NCBI RefSeq assembly: GCF_024172085.1
Contig: NZ_JAMZDZ010000001.1
Coordinates: 1,426,001 to 1,490,000, forward strand
From: Hamadaea flava
Lineage (GTDB): Bacteria; Actinomycetota; Actinomycetes; Mycobacteriales; Micromonosporaceae
Reading direction: 5' to 3'
DNA length: 64,000 nucleotides
The notes below the pieces were generated by a model. That model made no database searches. It saw only the letters and a list, made by a program, of their open reading frames with translations, and was not told where the DNA came from. Shown piece by piece: positions 23,545 through 31,430 of the stretch. Both the position numbers and the translations under genes were made by a program. Each line of letters begins with the position of its first letter. Positions within the stretch are counted from its first letter, which is position 1.

Positions 23545-24504
23545 ATGGATCTCTTCCGGCATCTGCGGTACTTCGTGGTGACCGCTGAGGAGATGCACTT
23601 CGGCCGGGCCGCCGACCGGCTGGGCATCGCCCAGCCGCCGCTCAGCCAGTCGATCCAGCGGCTGGAACGGGAGCTGGAGGTCGAGCTGTTCGACCGGTCG
23701 CGCCGCCGGATCGAGCTGACCGCGGCCGGCCGGCTGCTCCTCGACGAGGCGCGTACGCTGCTCGCCGGGGAGGAGCGGCTGCGGTCGCTGATGCGGCTGG
23801 CCCGCGACGGCCACCTCGGTACGCTGCGCGCCGGAGTGCAGCCGGACACCCCGCCGGCGACGTTGCAGGCGTTGCTGCGTGAACTGAGCGAACAGGCGCC
23901 GGGGCTCGACGTCGACCTGCAGGAGCTGACGACCGGCGAACAGGTTCGGCTGCTAACCGAGGCCCGGCTGGACGTCGGCCTGATCAGCCATCCGGTCGAC
24001 GCGCCGGATCTGCGGTTCGGCCCACCGGTCACGGTGGCGTTGGGTGTACTGGTGCCGCGGTTGTCGCCGCTGGCCCGGCTCGGCACGGTGCGGCTGTCCG
24101 ATCTGGCCGGTCAGGATCTCGTCCTGCCGCCGCGGGCGACCGCGCCGGGCTGGCACGACCACGTGCTGGAAGTGTGCCGGGACAACGGCTTCGTCCCGAA
24201 CCGCGTACGCCACGCGAGCAACTCGGAGTTCCTGCTCGGCCTCGTCCTGGCGGGCCGAGGGGTCGCGATCGAGCCCGAGTCGGCCGCCCGCCGGGAACCT
24301 CGCGTCGTCTGGCGCGCCCTGGACGGCAGCCCGCTGCGGCGTACGGTGTCGGCGGCCTGGCCGGCGCAGTCGCCGCATCCGGCGGCCGAACGGTTCGGCC
24401 GCGTGGCGGCGGAGACGCTGGCGGGGCCGTCCCCGACGGCACAGATCGGGCCGGTCACCGCGCCCCGGCCGTGGACCGTGGTGTTCACGCCGTCTTATCG
24501 TTAA
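23545..24504 (+). CDS. LysR family transcriptional regulator
   Basis: A 319-residue LysR-type regulator. The N-terminal helix-turn-helix is typical (FRHLRYFVVTAEEMHFGRAADRLGIAQPPLSQSIQRLERELEVELFDRSRRRIELT). A periplasmic-binding-like co-inducer domain follows. It is divergent from the beta-lactamase-like gene with a 17-base gap, an AmpR/AmpC-like arrangement, so that gene is the obvious candidate target. The stop is followed by an unusually AT-rich stretch. Confidence 0.93.
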   Translation: MDLFRHLRYFVVTAEEMHFGRAADRLGIAQPPLSQSIQRLERELEVELFDRSRRRIELTAAGRLLLDEARTLLAGEERLRSLMRLARDGHLGTLRAGVQPDTPPATLQALLRELSEQAPGLDVDLQELTTGEQVRLLTEARLDVGLISHPVDAPDLRFGPPVTVALGVLVPRLSPLARLGTVRLSDLAGQDLVLPPRATAPGWHDHVLEVCRDNGFVPNRVRHASNSEFLLGLVLAGRGVAIEPESAARREPRVVWRALDGSPLRRTVSAAWPAQSPHPAAERFGRVAAETLAGPSPTAQIGPVTAPRPWTVVFTPSYR

Positions 24505-24541
24505 GACTATAACCAATTTAGAAATACAAAGTTATCAGTTT

Positions 24542-24562
24542 CATTCCTAGATTCCAGGAATG
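24542..24562 (+). promoter_or_regulatory. Short hairpin covering the S1 protease start codon
   Basis: CATTCCT (24542-24548) pairs with AGGAATG (24556-24562), the latter holding the only SD-like AGGA and the ATG itself. It resembles on a small scale the RBS-sequestering hairpin of the M23 gene. The 7-bp stem could also be chance. The upstream 24500-24545 region is AT-rich and probably the promoter. Confidence 0.4.
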
Positions 24563-25918
24563 GTCAACAGATCCAAGCTGACAACATGTCTGATCGCCGT
24601 GGCGGCGGTGGCCGCCGCCATGGTGATCACGTCGGCGGCTGCCGCCGGTCCGGGCGCGCCCGCAACCGTGCCGGTCGCCGCCGACCGCAGCATGGTCGAG
24701 CAACTCGCCCGCACCCTGGGCGTCAGTCCCGACCAGGCGCTGGCCCGGCTCGGTCGCCAGGCGGCGTTCGCGCGGGCCGAGGAGCGCCTGCGCCTCGGCC
24801 TCGGCGACCGGTTCGGCGGCGCGTACCTCAACGAGGACGCCTCGGTGCTGACCGTCGGCGTGACGAGCGCCGCCGACAGCGCTCGCGTCCGGGCAGACGG
24901 GGCCGTCCCCGTCGTGGTCGACCGCAGCGAAGCCCGGCTGCTCACCTACGCCGGGCGGCTTACCGGCCGCGCGGCGTCGGCGCCCAACCAGATTCCCGGC
25001 TGGTACGCCGACGTGCGTACCAACCGTGTCGTCGTGCTCTACCGTGACGGCGGCCTCACCGCGGCCCGTGCCTGGGCGGCGGCCAGCGGCGTACCGGCGG
25101 ACTCGGTGCGCTTCGAGTCCAGTGTGGAGCAGCCTCGGCCGCTGATCGACGTCATCGGCGGCAACGCGTACTACATCGGCGCGGGCACCCGATGCTCGGT
25201 CGGGTTCGCGGTGACCGGGGGCTTCGTGTCGGCCGGGCACTGCGGCACGACGGGCGCCACCACGACGCAGCCCAGTGGCACGTTCGCCGGATCGAGCTTC
25301 CCCGGCAACGACTACTCGTGGGTGCGTACGGCGGCGGGCAACACGTCGCGGCCGCAGGTCAACCGGTACCCGGGCACGGTCTCGGTGGCCGGTTCGCAGG
25401 CCGCCGGGGTCGGCGCGACGGTCTGCCGGTCGGGTTCGACGACCGGCTGGCACTGCGGCACCATCAACGCCCTCAACGCCTCCGTGACCTACTCCCAGGG
25501 GACGGTCACGGGGCTGATCCGCACCAACGTCTGCGCCGAGCCCGGCGACTCCGGCGGCTCCCTCATCGCCGGTGACCAGGCGCAGGGCGTGACCTCCGGT
25601 GGTTCGGGCGACTGCACCTCCGGCGGCACGACCTACTTCCAGCCGGTCAACGAGATCCTCCAGACCTACGGCCTCACGTTGACCGTCACCGGCACCACCC
25701 CGCCGACGAGTTCGCCGACCACCGGTCCGACCGGCGGCCCGACGACTCCGCCGCAGGGCTGCGGCGGCCTGCCCGGCTGGAGTTCCACGACGGGATACGC
25801 CCCCGGCGACGACGTGTCCTACAACGGCCGTCGCTGGGAGTCGACCTGGTGGTCCACCGGAGCCGAACCCGGCGCGCCCGGCTCCTGGGCCGCCTGGGCC
25901 GACCGCGGCGCCTGCTAG
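24560..25918 (+). CDS. Secreted streptogrisin-like S1 protease with CBM5/12 module
   Basis: A 452-residue preproprotein. In order: a signal peptide (MVNRSKLTTCLIAVAAVAAA), an alpha-lytic-type prodomain (about 40-190), and a chymotrypsin-fold catalytic domain with triad His (VSAGHCG), Asp (GNDYSWV) and Ser (EPGDSGGS). A Pro/Thr linker and a C-terminal CBM5/12 chitin-binding module (WSSTTGYAPGDDVSYNG, ending AAWADRGAC) follow. The prodomain acts as folding chaperone and is removed. The layout is that of streptogrisin C-type enzymes. It is followed by its own terminator, and the next two genes also encode secreted enzymes with the same kind of binding module. Confidence 0.93.
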   Translation: MVNRSKLTTCLIAVAAVAAAMVITSAAAAGPGAPATVPVAADRSMVEQLARTLGVSPDQALARLGRQAAFARAEERLRLGLGDRFGGAYLNEDASVLTVGVTSAADSARVRADGAVPVVVDRSEARLLTYAGRLTGRAASAPNQIPGWYADVRTNRVVVLYRDGGLTAARAWAAASGVPADSVRFESSVEQPRPLIDVIGGNAYYIGAGTRCSVGFAVTGGFVSAGHCGTTGATTTQPSGTFAGSSFPGNDYSWVRTAAGNTSRPQVNRYPGTVSVAGSQAAGVGATVCRSGSTTGWHCGTINALNASVTYSQGTVTGLIRTNVCAEPGDSGGSLIAGDQAQGVTSGGSGDCTSGGTTYFQPVNEILQTYGLTLTVTGTTPPTSSPTTGPTGGPTTPPQGCGGLPGWSSTTGYAPGDDVSYNGRRWESTWWSTGAEPGAPGSWAAWADRGAC

Positions 25919-25941
25919 AGACCTCACGGTTTCCTCCCCCC

Positions 25942-25977
25942 TGCCGGCCTGGGCGTCCACCAGCGCCCAGGCCGGCA
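25942..25977 (+). terminator. Terminator hairpin after S1 protease gene
   Basis: TGCCGGCCTGGGCG (25942-25955) pairs perfectly over 14 bases with CGCCCAGGCCGGCA (25964-25977), loop of 8. There is no U-tract, as is usual in actinomycetes. Confidence 0.85.
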
Positions 25978-26006
25978 TCCCCCACCCCCAAAAGGAGAAC
26001 AACCCC

Positions 26007-28379
26007 GTGAAGCCCATCCCACTTCGGATCACCCTCGCGGCCACCGCCGCGGTGGCGGGTCTGGCCCTGGTCATGCCAGGCGTCTCGCTCGCCAGCGCCC
26101 GGCCGCAGGCGCAGCCGGCGGCCCAGACGGCGTCGACGGCTCAGTCGGCCGCGCTCGCCGCGACGGCTGCCGACCGGGTCGCCGACGGCGGCCTCGACGC
26201 GCTGGCCAAGGGTCCGAACGAGTCCTTCGTACGCCGGGACGTCGTCGCCGGATCCGGCGGCCTGCAGTATGTCTCCTACGAACGCAGCTTCCGCGGCCTG
26301 CCGGTGCTCGGCGGCGACGCCGTCGTCGTGACCGACAAGGCCGGCACCGTGCGGGACACGGCTTCCGCGCTCGGCCGGGGCGTACGCCTCGCGTCGGTCA
26401 CGCCGAAGGTCTCGGCGAGCCGGGCGACCGCCGTCGCCCGCAAGCAGCTCAGCAAGATCGAGCAGGCCACCCCGGCGCGGCTGGTCGTGTTCGCCACCCC
26501 GAGCGGCGATCGGCTCGCCTACGAGGTCGTGCTGGAGGGCGTACGCGCGAACGCGCCGAGCCGCCTGCACGTCGTCGTGGACGCCGCCGACGCCCAGGTG
26601 ATCGACCTTCGGGACGACGTCCGGGAGGGCTCCGGCAACGGCTACTACAACGGCCAGGTGACCCTGACGACCAGTGGTTCCGGCAGCTCGTACTCGATGA
26701 CCGACAACACCCGACCGGGCCTGCAGTGCGGCGGCCAGACCGGCGGCGCGTACACCGGCACCGACGACTCGTGGGGCAACGGGACCGGCACCAGCCTGGA
26801 GACGGCCTGCGTCGACGCCCTGTACGCCGTCCAGCGCGAATGGGACATGCTCGGCGCGTGGCTCGGCCGCAGCGGCATCAACGGCAGCGGCGGCGGCTTC
26901 CCCGCCCGCGTCGGCCTGAACGAGGTCAACGCGTACTGGAACGGCAGCTACACCAACTTCGGCCACAACCAGTCCAACACCGGTCAGGCCACCTCGATCG
27001 ACGTCGTGGCGCACGAGTTCGGCCACGCGATCTTCCAGACGACCCCGGGCGGGGCCGGTTCCGGCAACGAGAACGGCGGCCTCAACGAGTCCACGGGGGA
27101 CATCTTTGGCGCGCTGACCGAGGCGTACGCCAACAACCCGAACGACCCGCCGGATTTCCTCGTCGGCGAAGAGGTCAACCTCACCGGCGCGGGCCCGATC
27201 CGCAACATGTACAACCCGTCCGCGCTCAGCGACCCGAACTGCTACTCGTCGGCCATCCCCAACACCGAGGTGCACTCGGCGGCCGGGCCGAACAACCACT
27301 GGTTCTACCTGACCGCGATCGGCTCCGCCGGGGGCGGCGGCAACCCGTCGAGCCCCACCTGCAACGGCGGGTCCGTCACTGGCATCGGCATCCAGAAGGC
27401 CGGCCAGATCTACATGGGGGCGCTCAACCTGAAGACGTCCGGTTGGCGGTACGTCAACGTGCGTACGGCGACGCTGCGCGCGGCAGTCAACCTGTTCGGG
27501 GCGTCGTCGGCCGAGTGCCGCACGGTCAAGGCGGCGTGGGACGCCGTCAGCGTGCCCGCGCAGAGCGGTGAGGCCCAGTGCTCCACGGCCACCAACGACT
27601 TCTCGGTGTCGGTCAGCCCGGCCAGTGGCACCGTCCAGCGTGGAGCCACCGGGAGCACGACCGTCTCGACCGCGACGACCTCGGGCAGCGCCCAGTCGGT
27701 CGCGCTCTCGGCCAGCGGCCTGCCGTCCGGGGTGACCGCGACGTTCTCCCCGGCGACGGTGACCTCCGGCGGTTCCAGCACGCTGACACTGGCCGCGAGC
27801 GCGTCCGCCGCGCTCGGGTCGGCGACGGTCACGGTGACCGGAACCGGCTCGAGCGCGACCCACACCGCCTCGTACACCGTGACGGTCACGAGCCAGCCGG
27901 GCGGGAACGACTTCTCGGTCTCGCTCTCGCCCTCGTCCGCCACGGTCGCGCCGGGCAACTCGGCCACCGCGTCGGTCGCGACGGCGACCACGTCCGGGAG
28001 CGCCCAGTCGGTGGCCCTCTCCGTCACTGGTACGCCCACCGGTGTCACCGCGTCGGTGAGCCCTGGCACGGTGACCTCGGGCGGCAGCGCGACGCTGTCG
28101 ATCGCGGTCGCGGCCGGCGCGACGGCGGGCACCTACTCCCTCACCGTCACCGGTGTGGGCACGTCGGCGTCGCACAGTGCGGTGTTCACGCTGACGATCA
28201 GCGGCGGCGGTGGCGGCGGCTGTGGCGGCCTGCCGGAGTGGACCGCCACCACGCCGTACGCGCCGGACGACCTCGTGTCGTACAACGGCCACCGCTGGAA
28301 GTCGACCTGGTGGTCGACGGGTGCCCAGCCCGGCGCGCCCGGTTCCTGGGCGGTCTGGTCCGACCAGGGCGCCTGCTGA
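26007..28379 (+). CDS. Secreted M4 (thermolysin-family) metalloprotease with CBM5/12 module
   Basis: A 790-residue preproprotein with a GTG start and strong AAAAGGAG. Domains in order: signal peptide, FTP/PepSY propeptide (about 50-205), and M4 catalytic domain with zinc motif VVAHEFGHAIF and third ligand in GLNESTGDIFG. Two beta-sandwich repeats follow, each starting NDFSVS (about 531 and 632), and a C-terminal CBM5/12 module (WTATTPYAPDDLVSYNG, ending SDQGAC). The two sandwiches share almost identical SGSAQSVALS segments, so one arose by duplication. Neutral protease acting on protein associated with chitin or similar polymer is the inference from the binding module. Confidence 0.93.
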   Translation: MKPIPLRITLAATAAVAGLALVMPGVSLASARPQAQPAAQTASTAQSAALAATAADRVADGGLDALAKGPNESFVRRDVVAGSGGLQYVSYERSFRGLPVLGGDAVVVTDKAGTVRDTASALGRGVRLASVTPKVSASRATAVARKQLSKIEQATPARLVVFATPSGDRLAYEVVLEGVRANAPSRLHVVVDAADAQVIDLRDDVREGSGNGYYNGQVTLTTSGSGSSYSMTDNTRPGLQCGGQTGGAYTGTDDSWGNGTGTSLETACVDALYAVQREWDMLGAWLGRSGINGSGGGFPARVGLNEVNAYWNGSYTNFGHNQSNTGQATSIDVVAHEFGHAIFQTTPGGAGSGNENGGLNESTGDIFGALTEAYANNPNDPPDFLVGEEVNLTGAGPIRNMYNPSALSDPNCYSSAIPNTEVHSAAGPNNHWFYLTAIGSAGGGGNPSSPTCNGGSVTGIGIQKAGQIYMGALNLKTSGWRYVNVRTATLRAAVNLFGASSAECRTVKAAWDAVSVPAQSGEAQCSTATNDFSVSVSPASGTVQRGATGSTTVSTATTSGSAQSVALSASGLPSGVTATFSPATVTSGGSSTLTLAASASAALGSATVTVTGTGSSATHTASYTVTVTSQPGGNDFSVSLSPSSATVAPGNSATASVATATTSGSAQSVALSVTGTPTGVTASVSPGTVTSGGSATLSIAVAAGATAGTYSLTVTGVGTSASHSAVFTLTISGGGGGGCGGLPEWTATTPYAPDDLVSYNGHRWKSTWWSTGAQPGAPGSWAVWSDQGAC

Positions 28380-28385
28380 ACCGCC

Positions 28386-28418
28386 CCGGGGACGGTTGCC
28401 GCCGGCGGCCGTCCCCGG
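28386..28418 (+). terminator. Terminator hairpin after M4 protease gene
   Basis: CCGGGGACGG (28386-28395) pairs with CCGTCCCCGG (28409-28418) over 10 bases. It separates the protease gene from the dioxygenase gene. Confidence 0.75.
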
Positions 28419-28451
28419 TCCCCCCTCCCAACCACCGCGAACGGAGAAGTG

Positions 28452-29288
28452 ATGAGCGACGAAGAAAGCCGCACCGAGGAGCCCCGGCCCACCGGAGTGT
28501 CCCGGAAGACCCTGCTGCGCGCGGCGATGATCGCGCCCGCCGTCCCGCTGCTGGCCGGCGTGCCCGCCCTCGCGCGTACGCCGTCCGGGCAGCCGCTGGC
28601 GGCCACGCCCGAGTCGTGTGACGACGACGATCTCACCCCGCCGCAGATCGAAGGCCCCTACTTCAAGCCGGGATCGCCGCTGCGGACCTCGATCGCCGAC
28701 GGTCCGGGCACCGCGCTGACCCTGACCGGCTACGTCGTCGGGCTGGCCTGCCAGCCCATCGCCGGGGCGCTGCTGGACTTCTGGCAGGCCGACAACGGCG
28801 GCAACTACGACAACGTGGGCAACCGGTTCCGGGGTCACCAGCTCACCGACACGCAGGGCAAGTTCACCCTGACCAGCATCGTGCCGGGGCTGTACCCGGG
28901 GCGTACCCGGCACATCCACGTGAAGGTGCAGGCGCCGGGCCGCCCGATCCTGACCACCCAGCTCTACTTCCCGAACGAGCCCCGCAACTCGACCGACACC
29001 CTGTACGACCCGGCGCTGCTGATGAACGTGCAGATCGTCGGATCGGGCCGGCAGGCCACGTTCGACTTCGTCCTGAACATCCAGGGCACGCCACCGTCGC
29101 CGTCGCCCACTCCCACGAAGACCACCAGTCCCACTCCGCCGACCGGCGGCACCTGGGCGCCCTATGTGGCGTACGCCCTCGGCGCGCAGGTCACCTACGG
29201 CGGGCTGAGCTACGCCTGCCAGATCGCGCACACCTCGCTGCCGGGCTGGGAGCCGCCGAACACGCCCGCCTTGTGGCGACGCGTGTAG
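28452..29288 (+). CDS. Secreted intradiol dioxygenase-like protein with CBM5/12 module
   Basis: A 278-residue exported protein. The N-terminus (GVSRKTLLRAAMIAPAVPLLAGV) resembles a Tat-type signal with a single-Arg-Lys variant. The intradiol ring-cleavage fold follows with candidate iron ligands Tyr (EGPYFKP), Tyr (GGNYDN or GLYPGRT) and His (RTRHIHVKV). After a Pro/Thr linker comes a carbohydrate-binding module of CBM5/12 type (GTWAPYVAYALGAQVTYGG, ending PALWRRV). A similar fusion is known from a biomass-degrading Streptomyces (SACTE_2871), where it acts on lignin-derived catechols. The ATG at 28452 is preferred over the preceding GTG because of spacing to GGAG. Confidence 0.88.
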   Translation: MSDEESRTEEPRPTGVSRKTLLRAAMIAPAVPLLAGVPALARTPSGQPLAATPESCDDDDLTPPQIEGPYFKPGSPLRTSIADGPGTALTLTGYVVGLACQPIAGALLDFWQADNGGNYDNVGNRFRGHQLTDTQGKFTLTSIVPGLYPGRTRHIHVKVQAPGRPILTTQLYFPNEPRNSTDTLYDPALLMNVQIVGSGRQATFDFVLNIQGTPPSPSPTPTKTTSPTPPTGGTWAPYVAYALGAQVTYGGLSYACQIAHTSLPGWEPPNTPALWRRV

Positions 29289-29470
29289 GACTCTGATCCC
29301 GTCAGATTCCTGCTGATCCCTGGGGAGATTCCGCCGTCGACGTCGTGCCTGGCGATGTCGGCGGCCTTCCCGTGTTCATCCACAGGCGACGGTCAGCCGA
29401 TTGCCGTCCATCGACACAGCTAATACCTTGGCTGCGGACTGTCCGAGTACGGGGGACACGGGGAGGGCTC

Positions 29471-30001
29471 ATGGGATCGAAGCGATCCGTCGGCAAGCTC
29501 GCCGGGGAGGCCGCTGAGGGGCTGATGCGGCCGCTGGCGAAGCTCATCAAGAAGGGCGACCGGCTGCCGTCGGTCTCCCGGGCGGTGCGTCCGCCGGTGC
29601 ACGCGCATCCGGGACTGCACTCCCGCTCCGGCGCGCTGACCAACCGCGAGGTGATGGAGCAGGGCGTCGGCCTGCCGCGGACGCCGGAGACGGTCGACCA
29701 CTACTCCCGGCTGGCCGGAGTGGACATGCGCGGCAAGCCCGTCGACATCGTCGAGGCGCCGGACGACATCGCGTACCTGGACTATCAGGGAGCCGTGGCG
29801 CGGACCGACGACCTGGGCGTCCAGCTCGGCCCGGCCGCGTTCCAGGACGAGGAGACCCTCGTGCGGACCCTCGGCCACGAGAGCGTGCACGTGAAGCAGT
29901 ACGAGGACGGCCGGGTATCGTCCATGACAGGGCCGCTGGAGGACGAGGCGTACGCCGCGGAGGACGCCTTCGTCGACACCTGGAGGAGGAACACCCGATG
30001 A
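29471..30001 (+). CDS. HExxH protein, DUF4157-like putative metallopeptidase
   Basis: A 176-residue protein with no signal peptide. The zinc-binding-type motif HESVHVKQYEDG (about residue 139) and the downstream acidic helix (EDEAYAAEDAF) resemble DUF4157-type HExxHxxQ domains, which occur in toxins and contractile-injection cargo as well as in housekeeping contexts. The N-terminal 30 residues are basic and amphipathic. It is coupled to the next small gene by an ATGA overlap, so the two products probably work together. Function unknown. Confidence 0.75.
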   Translation: MGSKRSVGKLAGEAAEGLMRPLAKLIKKGDRLPSVSRAVRPPVHAHPGLHSRSGALTNREVMEQGVGLPRTPETVDHYSRLAGVDMRGKPVDIVEAPDDIAYLDYQGAVARTDDLGVQLGPAAFQDEETLVRTLGHESVHVKQYEDGRVSSMTGPLEDEAYAAEDAFVDTWRRNTR

Positions 30002-30252
30002 GTTCGCAGCTCACCGTCGAGCGGACGTTCAAGCTGACCGGCCGCCCCTGGCTGCTGGTGACCGGGCGGCTCGACGGCGAACCGCTGAACATCGGCGACC
30101 AGGTGACCATCGCCGATCCCGGCCGGCCGGCGGTCGCCGGGGTGGTGCGGTCGATCGAGCTGCACAGCGCGCCCGGGACGACCACCATCGCCGTCGACCT
30201 CGAGCTGGACGACCGGATCCAGCCGGGCACCGTCCTCTCCCGCGCCGAATAG
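29998..30252 (+). CDS. Small beta-barrel protein coupled to the HExxH protein
   Basis: An 84-residue protein predicted to be all beta. The stretch ERTFKLTGRPWLLVTGRLDGEPLNIGDQVTI with a later VRSIELHS resembles domain II of translational GTPases (EF-Tu-like barrel) standing alone. The start overlaps the previous stop (ATGA). An inhibitor, chaperone or immunity role for the HExxH partner is possible but unsupported. Confidence 0.7.
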   Translation: MSSQLTVERTFKLTGRPWLLVTGRLDGEPLNIGDQVTIADPGRPAVAGVVRSIELHSAPGTTTIAVDLELDDRIQPGTVLSRAE

Positions 30253-30279
30253 ATCACGGGACCAGTACGCTCTGTGGGG

Positions 30280-31266
30280 ATGATCGAGCCCGGGATCGAC
30301 CCCTCCTCCGCCACCACCGCCGCCGAGTTCGTGGAGCTGCTGCGGCGCGTCCGGATCAGCTCCGAGCTGAGCTACCGGCAGATCGCGCAGCGCGCCCGCG
30401 CACACGGCGTCGCCCTGCCGATCAGCACTCTCGCGACCGCGCTGAACCGGGATACGATGCCCCGGCCGGAGGTCGTCACGGCGATGCTGCTGGCCTGCGG
30501 CTGCAGCCGGGAAGAGCTGGCCCGGTGGCTGACCGTGCGCCGCCGGATCGTCCTCGGCCCGCTCTCCACTGCGGACAGACCGGAGCCGGACCGCGCCGAA
30601 CCGAACCCACCATCGCCCGATGAAGTGAAGCCCGACGAGGCGGAGTCCCGGGAGACGCTCGCCACGCCGGTCGCGATGGACCTCCAGAACCGATGGCGGC
30701 GGCTGCGGGCTCGCGTACCCCTATGGGCGATCTTGGCGGTCGCCATCGCGGTCAGCGCGGGCGGCGCCTTGTGGTCCGCGGACCGCACGCACCATGCCGC
30801 GACCTCGCCGCCGGTCGGCTCGCCCCCGGCGACCGGCTCGCCCTCGCCGATCATCGCGGCGGAGTCCATCCGGGTACGCCCGATGACCGGCGCCGGATGC
30901 CTGAGCGAGCGCAGCGGAACCACCGGATACCTGTTCATCGAGCCGTGCGAGCAGGCGTTCCCGGCGCTGTCGACGGAGCCCGCCGACGGCGGCGCGTTCC
31001 GGATCCGCACCGATCACCCCGAGTTCGGGCCGGGGTGCATGGGCGTCGACCCGGTCGCGACCGACGACCGGCCGTCCGACGGCTACTGCCCCGACGTCAA
31101 GCATCAGCTCTTCACGCTGATCGCGGCGGGCGGCGGGATGCTGGTCCGCAATGTCGAACTCGGACAGTGCCTCGTGGTACGCCCGGAGGCCGGATCGCGC
31201 GCGGTGATCTTCGCGGACTGCTCGGGTGACGACCCCGCGCAGCTGTTCGTCATCGACCGAGTCTGA
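30280..31266 (+). CDS. Membrane-anchored XRE-type regulator with extracytoplasmic domain
   Basis: A 328-residue protein. The N-terminal 80 residues form a helix-turn-helix (SELSYRQIAQRARAHGVALPISTLATALN) of the type seen in actinobacterial XRE proteins. An acidic Pro-rich linker, one membrane helix (PLWAILAVAIAVSAGGALW) and an outer domain of about 140 residues follow. The outer domain has paired cysteines (GCLSERSG, IEPCEQ, GCMGVDP, DGYCPD, GQCLVV, FADCSG) and a weak ricin-B-like pattern. This suggests a one-component transmembrane sensor. It is 13 bases upstream of nothing obvious; the split NRPS genes begin 164 bases downstream. Confidence 0.8.
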   Translation: MIEPGIDPSSATTAAEFVELLRRVRISSELSYRQIAQRARAHGVALPISTLATALNRDTMPRPEVVTAMLLACGCSREELARWLTVRRRIVLGPLSTADRPEPDRAEPNPPSPDEVKPDEAESRETLATPVAMDLQNRWRRLRARVPLWAILAVAIAVSAGGALWSADRTHHAATSPPVGSPPATGSPSPIIAAESIRVRPMTGAGCLSERSGTTGYLFIEPCEQAFPALSTEPADGGAFRIRTDHPEFGPGCMGVDPVATDDRPSDGYCPDVKHQLFTLIAAGGGMLVRNVELGQCLVVRPEAGSRAVIFADCSGDDPAQLFVIDRV

Positions 31267-31290
31267 TCGAGCACACGGCCCTTCACCTGC

Positions 31291-31330
31291 GCGAACGTTC
31301 GGGTCGAACGCCTTCGAACGATGCCGAACG
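31291..31330 (+). promoter_or_regulatory. Phased CGAACG heptamer repeats ahead of the NRPS operon
   Basis: Four direct heptamers occur: GCGAACG (31291-31297), TCGAACG (31304-31310), TCGAACG (31314-31320) and CCGAACG (31324-31330). The last three are exactly 10 bases apart, that is on one face of the helix. They end 9 bases before a TTGACC -35 candidate, the position expected for an activator. SARP-type activators use direct heptamers, though usually at an 11-bp period. Confidence 0.65.
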
Positions 31331-31339
31331 CGTTCAGCG

Positions 31340-31369
31340 TTGACCTCGATCAACTGCCGCGGCTAACAA
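31340..31369 (+). promoter_or_regulatory. Candidate promoter of the split NRPS operon
   Basis: TTGACC (31340-31345), 18 bases, then TAACAA (31364-31369). The -35 matches the consensus well and the -10 partially. It lies directly after the heptamer array and 61 bases before the first start codon. Confidence 0.45.
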
Positions 31370-31430
31370 TCGACCCCGGGACCGCCGGGTTCCGCCGGCC
31401 GGCGGTCCCCACATACGGGGGGTGCACACG

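Noticed and set aside
25686-29231. Very long open frame on the minus strand (over 1100 codons) across the secreted-enzyme genes
   Set aside because: It is antisense to three genes with signal peptides, catalytic motifs and ribosome-binding sites; the translation is Arg/Gly/Ala-rich and low in hydrophobic structure, as expected for a high-GC shadow frame.
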